DNA from: Priestia megaterium NBRC 15308 = ATCC 14581
Lineage (GTDB): Bacteria > Bacillota > Bacilli > Bacillales > Bacillaceae_H
Length of the DNA stretch: 64,000 bases
Assembly (NCBI RefSeq): GCF_000832985.1
Contig: NZ_CP009920.1
Span: 2,066,001-2,130,000, forward strand
Direction: 5' to 3'
The notes below the pieces were generated by a model, which was not told the DNA's origin, did not search any database, and was given only the letters and a program-made list of their open reading frames with translations. Positions 56,050 to 64,000 of this stretch are shown here, piece after piece. The translations under genes were made by a program, and so were the position numbers. The number at the start of each line of letters is the position of its first letter. The stretch's first letter is position 1.

Positions 56050-57186
56050 ATGAAATTTATCATACAGAAAGACTATCTAGTTCAAAGCGTTCAAGACGTT
56101 ATGAAAGCTGTATCTTCTAGAACAACAATTCCAATTTTAACGGGGATTAAAATTGTAGCGACTGAAGAAGGTGTTACCTTAACAGGAAGTGACTCCGATA
56201 TCTCGATTGAATCGTTTATTCCAAACGAAGAAGAAGGAAAAGAAATTGTTGATATCCAAAAACCAGGAAGCGTTGTTCTCCCAGCTCGTTTCTTTAGTGA
56301 AATCGTAAAAAAGCTTCCTAAAGACATTGTAGAATTAGACGTCCAAAGTCACTTTTTAACAATCATTCGTTCAGGAAAAGCTGAATTTAACTTAAATGGT
56401 TTAGATGCAGAAGAGTATCCTCATTTGCCACAGATCGAAGAAAACAACATGTTTAGATTACCGACAGACTTATTAAAAAACATGATTCGACAAACTGTCT
56501 TTGCGGTGTCCACCTCAGAAACACGACCTATCTTGACAGGTGTAAACTGGAAGGTCGATGGCAAAGAATTAACGTGCATTGCCACTGACAGCCACCGTCT
56601 AGCTTTGCGAAAAGCGACCATTGAAACTGGAAATGAAGCAACGTATAATGTGGTTATTCCAGGTAAAAGTTTAAGTGAATTCAGTAAGATCCTTGATGAT
56701 TCTCATGAATTAGTAGACATTGTTATCACGGAAAATCAAGTATTATTCAAAACAAAACATTTACTATTTTTCTCAAGATTATTGGACGGGAATTATCCTG
56801 ATACTTCAAGATTGATTCCAGCTGATAGTAAAACGGATGTTATATTGAACGTAAAAGAATTCTTGCAATCAATTGACCGCGCTTCTTTATTAGCTCGTGA
56901 AGGAAGAAACAACGTAGTAAAACTATCTACGCTGGATGAGGGAATTGTTGAAATTTCTTCTAACTCTCCTGAAATCGGAAAAGTAATTGAAGAGGTACAA
57001 AGTCAGTCTATCTCAGGAGAAGAATTAAAAATTTCTTTTAGCGCAAAATATATGTTAGACGCATTAAAAGCGCTCGAAGGAACAGATATCAAAATTAACT
57101 TCACTGGTGCGATGCGTCCATTTGTCATTCGAACATTAGAGGATGATTCAATGCTGCAGCTGATTTTACCAGTGCGAACATATTAA
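56050..57186 (+). CDS. dnaN: DNA polymerase III beta sliding clamp
   Basis: A 378-residue ring subunit that tethers the polymerase. It starts MKFIIQKDYLVQSVQDVMKA, with three repeated clamp domains and the C-terminal LQLILPVRTY that forms part of the partner-binding pocket. AAGGAGG lies well spaced from ATG 56050. It follows the oriC unwinding element and ends at a strong hairpin. Confidence 0.98.
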   Translation: MKFIIQKDYLVQSVQDVMKAVSSRTTIPILTGIKIVATEEGVTLTGSDSDISIESFIPNEEEGKEIVDIQKPGSVVLPARFFSEIVKKLPKDIVELDVQSHFLTIIRSGKAEFNLNGLDAEEYPHLPQIEENNMFRLPTDLLKNMIRQTVFAVSTSETRPILTGVNWKVDGKELTCIATDSHRLALRKATIETGNEATYNVVIPGKSLSEFSKILDDSHELVDIVITENQVLFKTKHLLFFSRLLDGNYPDTSRLIPADSKTDVILNVKEFLQSIDRASLLAREGRNNVVKLSTLDEGIVEISSNSPEIGKVIEEVQSQSISGEELKISFSAKYMLDALKALEGTDIKINFTGAMRPFVIRTLEDDSMLQLILPVRTY

Positions 57187-57192
57187 ATCTCA

Positions 57193-57232
57193 GAAAGCTA
57201 CTAGCATGCCGTACTAGTAGCTTTCTTTTCTC
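57193..57232 (+). terminator. dnaN terminator
   Basis: GAAAGCTACTAG (57193-57204) and CTAGTAGCTTTC (57214-57225) with nine-base loop, then TTTTC. Confidence 0.85.
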
Positions 57233-57286
57233 AAGGAGAATTATTTAGTAAAATAGAGATACACCATTAGAAAGTGAGAGAGTCGC

Positions 57287-57502
57287 ATGAAAACAGAAGT
57301 TAAAATTTCAACTGAATACATTACGCTTGGCCAGTTTTTAAAACTAGCAGACGTCATTCAAACAGGTGGAATGGTAAAATGGTTTTTAAGTGAGCACGAA
57401 GTATATGTAAACGGGGAGCTAGAAGAGCGCCGCGGACGTAAATTATATGCAAATGACGAAGTGGATATACCGGCTGCAGGATCATTTGTTGTCATTACTT
57501 AA
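57287..57502 (+). CDS. yaaA: S4-domain protein YaaA (RlbA)
   Basis: A 71-residue protein that is a single S4-like RNA-binding domain: [20 protein letters not shown] and [20 protein letters not shown]. In Bacilli it is encoded between dnaN and recF and has been linked to ribosome assembly. The ribosome site before ATG 57287 is weak (GAGAGAG). The recF start lies a few bases downstream. Confidence 0.96.
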   Translation: MKTEVKISTEYITLGQFLKLADVIQTGGMVKWFLSEHEVYVNGELEERRGRKLYANDEVDIPAAGSFVVIT

Positions 57503-57516
57503 AGTTGGTGAAACGT

Positions 57517-58635
57517 TTGTATATTAAAGAAATTACTTTAACAAATTACCGAAACTATACGAAGACAACGATTCCTTTTGAAAATAAAGTAAACGTCATT
57601 TTGGGTGAAAACGCACAGGGTAAAACAAACGTGATGGAATCGATCTTCGTATTATCTATGGCTAAATCTCATCGTACATCCAACGATAAAGAATTAATTA
57701 AATGGGACTGTGAGTATGCAAAGCTATCGGGCATTGTAGAAAAGCATAGAGGGCCTGTTACACTGGATTTAGTCATCTCAACAAAAGGGAAAAAAGCAAA
57801 ATATAATCACATTGAGCAGAAAAAACTCAGTCAATATATAGGGTCAATTAACACTGTCATGTTTGCTCCGGAGGATTTGAACCTAGTTAAAGGGAGTCCG
57901 CAAGTAAGGCGCAAATTTATTGATATGGAGATTGGTCAAGTTTCGCCTGTTTACATGCATGATTTAAGCAGGTATCAAAAGATTTTGCAGCAAAGAAATC
58001 AATATTTGAAGCAGCTGCAGACAAAAAAACAAACGGATCTTTCACTTTTAGACGTACTTACGTTACAGTTAAGTGAAATGGCGGCGAAAATCTTAAAAAA
58101 ACGTTTTGAGTTTTTACAGTTACTCCAACAGTGGGCAGAGCCTATTCATAAAGGGATCAGTCGAGACTTAGAAACATTAAAAATTGAGTATAAGAATTCA
58201 ATTGATGTATCAGAAGATGCAGATTTGTCGAAAATGTTAGAAGCATATCATCAAAAGTTTGATAAAATAAAAAGTAGAGAAATTGATAGAGGTGTCACCT
58301 TAGCGGGACCACACCGTGATGATCTTCTTTTCTACGTTAATGAGAAAGACGTTCAAACATTTGGTTCACAAGGGCAACAGCGGACGACTGCTTTATCGTT
58401 AAAGCTTGCTGAAATTGAGTTAATTCATCAAGAAGTAGGTGAATATCCAATCTTGCTTTTAGACGACGTATTGTCTGAATTAGATGATTTTCGTCAATCA
58501 CACTTGCTAAATACCATTCAAGGAAAAGTTCAGACGTTTGTAACGACAACGAGCATTGAAGGAATTCATCACGAGACCTTAGAAAAAGCCGCTACATATC
58601 ACGTAGAAGCTGGCCAAATTCAAAAGGTCAAATAG
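57517..58635 (+). CDS. recF: DNA replication and repair protein RecF
   Basis: A 372-residue SMC-like ATPase that loads RecA at gaps. Walker A is [16 protein letters not shown], the signature is [17 protein letters not shown], Walker B is [14 protein letters not shown] place the start at TTG 57517, giving [14 protein letters not shown] as in the family; TTG 57505 and GTG 57508 are in frame but overlap the probable GGTG ribosome site. Confidence 0.96.
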   Translation: MYIKEITLTNYRNYTKTTIPFENKVNVILGENAQGKTNVMESIFVLSMAKSHRTSNDKELIKWDCEYAKLSGIVEKHRGPVTLDLVISTKGKKAKYNHIEQKKLSQYIGSINTVMFAPEDLNLVKGSPQVRRKFIDMEIGQVSPVYMHDLSRYQKILQQRNQYLKQLQTKKQTDLSLLDVLTLQLSEMAAKILKKRFEFLQLLQQWAEPIHKGISRDLETLKIEYKNSIDVSEDADLSKMLEAYHQKFDKIKSREIDRGVTLAGPHRDDLLFYVNEKDVQTFGSQGQQRTTALSLKLAEIELIHQEVGEYPILLLDDVLSELDDFRQSHLLNTIQGKVQTFVTTTSIEGIHHETLEKAATYHVEAGQIQKVK

Positions 58636-60792
<2,157 letters not shown>

Positions 60793-60802
60793 ATGAACGG
60801 TA

Positions 60803-60864
60803 ATACCCTTTATATGTTTTATAAAGGGTATATAAACGTCAGGATAGAGATAGGTTCTATCCTG
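60803..60864 (+). other. Tandem hairpins between gyrB and gyrA
   Basis: ATACCCTTTATA/TATAAAGGGTAT (60803-60814, 60820-60831) and CAGGATAGA/TCTATCCTG (60840-60848, 60856-60864) are perfect. Neither has a T run, so they are more likely regulatory or stabilising than terminators. Confidence 0.55.
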
Positions 60865-60918
60865 CGTTTACATATATATGAATTACTATACTGAACTTCG
60901 CGAAGGAGGTTCTTATCG

Positions 60919-63429
60919 ATGTCAGATAAACCAAACTCTCAAATAAGAGAAGTAAATATTAGTCAAGAAATGCGCGCATCCTTTTTAGATTATGCAATGA
61001 GCGTAATTGTATCGCGTGCTTTACCGGATGTAAGAGACGGACTTAAGCCTGTGCACCGTCGTATTTTATATGCAATGAATGATTTAGGTATGGGATCGGA
61101 TAAGCCATATAAAAAATCAGCTCGTATCGTAGGAGAAGTAATTGGTAAGTATCACCCACACGGTGACTCAGCTGTATATGAAACAATGGTTCGTATGGCA
61201 CAAGATTTTAGCTATCGTTATATGCTAATTGACGGTCATGGAAACTTTGGATCTGTTGATGGAGATGCCGCAGCAGCTATGCGTTATACAGAAGCAAGAA
61301 TGTCAAAAGTTTCGATGGAACTGCTGCGTGACATCAATAAAGATACAATTGATTATCAAGATAACTATGACGGTTCTGAACGTGAACCAATTGTATTACC
61401 TGCTAGATTTCCAAATTTACTTGTAAACGGTTCAGCCGGAATTGCGGTAGGTATGGCCACAAATATTCCTCCGCATCAGTTAGGGGAAGTCATTGACGGC
61501 GTTTTAGCTGTAAGTCAAGACCCTGATATCACAATTGCAGAGTTAATGGAGATTATTCCAGGCCCAGATTTCCCAACTGCAGGACAAATTCTTGGCCGCA
61601 GCGGCATTCGTAAAGCTTATGAAACTGGAAAAGGTTCTATTATTGTTCGCGCAAAAGTAGAAATTGAAGAACAAAGCAATGGTAAACAAACTATTATTGT
61701 TCATGAACTTCCATACCAAGTAAATAAAGCAAAGCTAATTGAAAAAATTGCTGAGCTAGCCCGTGATAAGAAGATTGATGGAATTACGGATTTACGAGAT
61801 GAGTCTGACCGTTCAGGTATGCGTATTGTTATTGAAGTAAGACGTGATGCAAATGCAAATGTTTTATTAAACAACTTATATAAGCAGACATCTCTTCAAA
61901 CAAGTTTTGGTATTAATACCCTTGCATTAGTAGATGGACAGCCAAAAGTATTGAACTTGAAGCAATGTCTACAGTACTACTTAGACCATCAGGTAGTGGT
62001 TATTCGCCGTCGTACTGAATTTGAACTTCGAAAAGCAGAAGCACGTGCGCATATTTTAGAAGGTTTAAAGATTGCTCTTGATAATTTAGATGCTGTTATT
62101 GCTTTAATTAGAGGTTCTCAAACAACAGATATTGCACGTGAAGGATTAATGACGCAGTTTTCGTTATCTGAAAAACAAGCGCAAGCTATTTTGGATATGC
62201 GCCTACAGCGTTTAACAGGATTAGAGCGAGAGAAGATTGAAGCAGAATATCAATCTTTATTAGCGCTAATTGCTGAATTAAAAGCTATTTTAGCAGATGA
62301 AGAAAAAGTATTAGAAATTATTAGAGAAGAACTAATAGAAGTAAAAGAAAGATTCAATGACGGCCGTCGAACAGAAATCGTAAGCGGAGGAGCTGAAATT
62401 ATCGAAGACGAGGATCTGATTCCTCGCCAAGATATTGTTATTAGCTTAACGCACAACGGCTATATTAAACGTTTGCCTGTTTCTACGTATAAGAGTCAGC
62501 GAAGAGGCGGAAGAGGTATTCAAGGAATGAATACAAACGAAGATGATTTTGTTGAACATCTTCTAACAACTTCTACTCATGATACGATTCTCTTCTTTAC
62601 AAATAAGGGAAAAGTTTACCGTACGAAAGGATACGAAATTCCAGAGTACGGAAGAACGGCTAAAGGAATACCTATTATTAACTTGTTAGAAGTAGACAAG
62701 GGTGAGTGGGTAAACGCCATCATTCGCGTCGATGAATTTGTAGACGATTGGTATCTATTCTTTACTACAAAACAAGGAATTTCTAAGCGTACACCTTTAT
62801 CTTCTTTTGAGAACATTCGAAATAGCGGACTTATCGCCTTGAATTTAAGAGAAGAAGATGAATTGATTTCTGTTAAATTGACAGATGGTAAGCGCGATAT
62901 GGTTATTGGAACGAAGAAGGGTATGTTAATTCGTTTTAATGAAAATGATGTTCGTTCAATGGGACGTACAGCTACTGGAGTTAAAGGGATCACTCTCGAT
63001 TCAGAAGATGAAGTAATTGGTATGGAGATTCTCGAAGAACAATCAGATGTCTTAATCATTACGAAAAATGGTTACGGAAAACGTACGCCGATTGAAGAAT
63101 ATCGTGTACAAACAAGAGGCGGTAAAGGTTTAAGAACATGTAATATCACTGATAAAAATGGTGATGTTGTCGCACTGAAATGTGTATCTCAAGAAGAAGA
63201 TATTATGCTTATCACAGTAAGCGGCGTTCTTATCCGTGTTTCTGTTTCAGATATTTCACAAATGGGCCGTAACACACAAGGTGTCAAAGTCATCCGTTTA
63301 GGAGACGAAGAGTTTGTTTCAACGGTTGCAAAAGTACAAACTTCAGAAGATGAAGACGAAATTTTAGATGAATTAGATGAACATGAAGAGACAGATATAA
63401 TAATTGAAGCTGAAGAAACAGAAGAATAA
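60919..63429 (+). CDS. gyrA: DNA gyrase subunit A
   Basis: An 836-residue breakage-reunion subunit. Active tyrosine is Tyr123 in [13 protein letters not shown]; the quinolone-determining positions read Ser84 and Glu88 ([12 protein letters not shown]), so the susceptible residues are present. The GyrA box [10 protein letters not shown] opens the C-terminal beta-pinwheel, which ends in an acidic tail ([17 protein letters not shown]). AAGGAGG precedes ATG 60919. Confidence 0.98.
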   Translation: MSDKPNSQIREVNISQEMRASFLDYAMSVIVSRALPDVRDGLKPVHRRILYAMNDLGMGSDKPYKKSARIVGEVIGKYHPHGDSAVYETMVRMAQDFSYRYMLIDGHGNFGSVDGDAAAAMRYTEARMSKVSMELLRDINKDTIDYQDNYDGSEREPIVLPARFPNLLVNGSAGIAVGMATNIPPHQLGEVIDGVLAVSQDPDITIAELMEIIPGPDFPTAGQILGRSGIRKAYETGKGSIIVRAKVEIEEQSNGKQTIIVHELPYQVNKAKLIEKIAELARDKKIDGITDLRDESDRSGMRIVIEVRRDANANVLLNNLYKQTSLQTSFGINTLALVDGQPKVLNLKQCLQYYLDHQVVVIRRRTEFELRKAEARAHILEGLKIALDNLDAVIALIRGSQTTDIAREGLMTQFSLSEKQAQAILDMRLQRLTGLEREKIEAEYQSLLALIAELKAILADEEKVLEIIREELIEVKERFNDGRRTEIVSGGAEIIEDEDLIPRQDIVISLTHNGYIKRLPVSTYKSQRRGGRGIQGMNTNEDDFVEHLLTTSTHDTILFFTNKGKVYRTKGYEIPEYGRTAKGIPIINLLEVDKGEWVNAIIRVDEFVDDWYLFFTTKQGISKRTPLSSFENIRNSGLIALNLREEDELISVKLTDGKRDMVIGTKKGMLIRFNENDVRSMGRTATGVKGITLDSEDEVIGMEILEEQSDVLIITKNGYGKRTPIEEYRVQTRGGKGLRTCNITDKNGDVVALKCVSQEEDIMLITVSGVLIRVSVSDISQMGRNTQGVKVIRLGDEEFVSTVAKVQTSEDEDEILDELDEHEETDIIIEAEETEE

Positions 63430-63463
63430 AAAAAAGCCCCTGAAAAAGCAGGGGCTTTTTTTA
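63427..63463 (+). terminator. gyrA terminator
   Basis: AGCCCCTG (63435-63442), loop AAAAAG, CAGGGGCT (63449-63456), T7, directly behind the gyrA stop. Confidence 0.94.
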
Positions 63464-63540
63464 TGTAAAAAAACCTTGCCATAGGCTTTTCATTTTGGTA
63501 ATATATAAAAAGTCAGCAAAACATATATGAGTTTTTTAGT

Positions 63541-63640
63541 AGTTTTAAAAAAGTTATATAAAAGTGTTGACAATGATTCTTATAAAGTGTTATTATATAG
63601 GAGTCGCTTTAAGACAAGAGTTCTTTGAAAACTGAACGAA
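63541..63640 (+). promoter_or_regulatory. rRNA operon promoter and boxA leader
   Basis: TTGACA (63567-63572), an 18-base spacer and TATTAT (63591-63596) with an A/T-rich upstream element. Downstream, GTTCTTTGAAAACTGAAC (about 63620-63637) is the boxA-like antitermination leader of Bacillus rrn operons. Confidence 0.8.
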
Positions 63641-63692
63641 ATAGTAAACGTCAACGTTAATTTTTATTTTTTAAATTGAGCAAGTCAAACAT

Positions 63693-64000
<308 letters not shown>

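Noticed and set aside
62129..62144. TTGCACGTGAAGG in gyrA as parS
   Set aside because: Three mismatches, including conserved outer bases.

Overview
The window is from a low-GC Gram-positive spore-former of the Bacillaceae. The partial 16S rRNA at the right edge, the class of genes present and several details (TTG starts, the oriC layout, a YyaC sporulation gene) fit Priestia (Bacillus) megaterium or a close relative. This species call is made from memory of the 16S signature and gene order, not from a search.

Layout. 1-24000 is an accessory, metabolic stretch: the 5' part of cydA (cytochrome bd), a YjjB/YjjP-type exporter pair, a LacI-family regulator next to an esterase and a divergent sugar porter, a repeat element between convergent genes, proBA, cstA with a probable cre site, katA with a perfect PerR box, a 40-residue four-cysteine ORF, an unusual two-component system, a cytoplasmic alpha-amylase, a DASS-family anion transporter, an RlmI-like rRNA methyltransferase, a gene remnant with its own terminator, a PhoX-type phosphatase behind a candidate Pho box, and a dihydrouridine synthase. 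24100-31800 is the conserved block rlmH-yyzF-htrC-walJ-walI-walH-walK-walR, followed by a tRNA cluster (Lys-Glu-Asp-Phe). 32500-43800 holds purA, dnaC, rplI, gdpP, yybS, rpsR-ssbA-rpsF, ychF, a DUF951 protein, an MscS channel and a YkvI-like membrane protein. 43900-53800 holds yyaC, parB-parA, noc, rsmG-mnmG-mnmE, jag-spoIIIJ, rnpA-rpmH. 53800-63430 is oriC with dnaA-dnaN-yaaA-recF-gyrB-gyrA, then the promoter and 5' end of a ribosomal RNA operon.

Nearly everything left of oriC is on the minus strand and everything right of it on the plus strand, so core genes run with the replication forks. The origin is bipartite: DnaA boxes lie upstream of dnaA, and a DnaA-box/GC/trio/AT-rich unwinding element lies between dnaA and dnaN. 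Further DnaA-box clusters sit beside rlmH and between jag and mnmE, and parS-like sites lie in walK and parB. Thus origin firing, segregation (ParAB), nucleoid occlusion (Noc) and cell-wall control (WalRK) are encoded and targeted in one region.

The least explained signals are: (1) a motif TGCTCAnnnTTTCACA found twice, inverted, in the cydA leader and once, in the same orientation, upstream of the DASS transporter; (2) a dense DnaA-box cluster 30 kb from dnaA around yyzF; (3) a sensor kinase with a very long charged extracytoplasmic helix and several membrane segments; (4) a near-perfect 42-bp palindrome with a parS-like core between noc and rsmG; (5) absence of remB between recF and gyrB; and (6) a ProB without a PUA domain. 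No CRISPR array, prophage or intact insertion sequence was seen.
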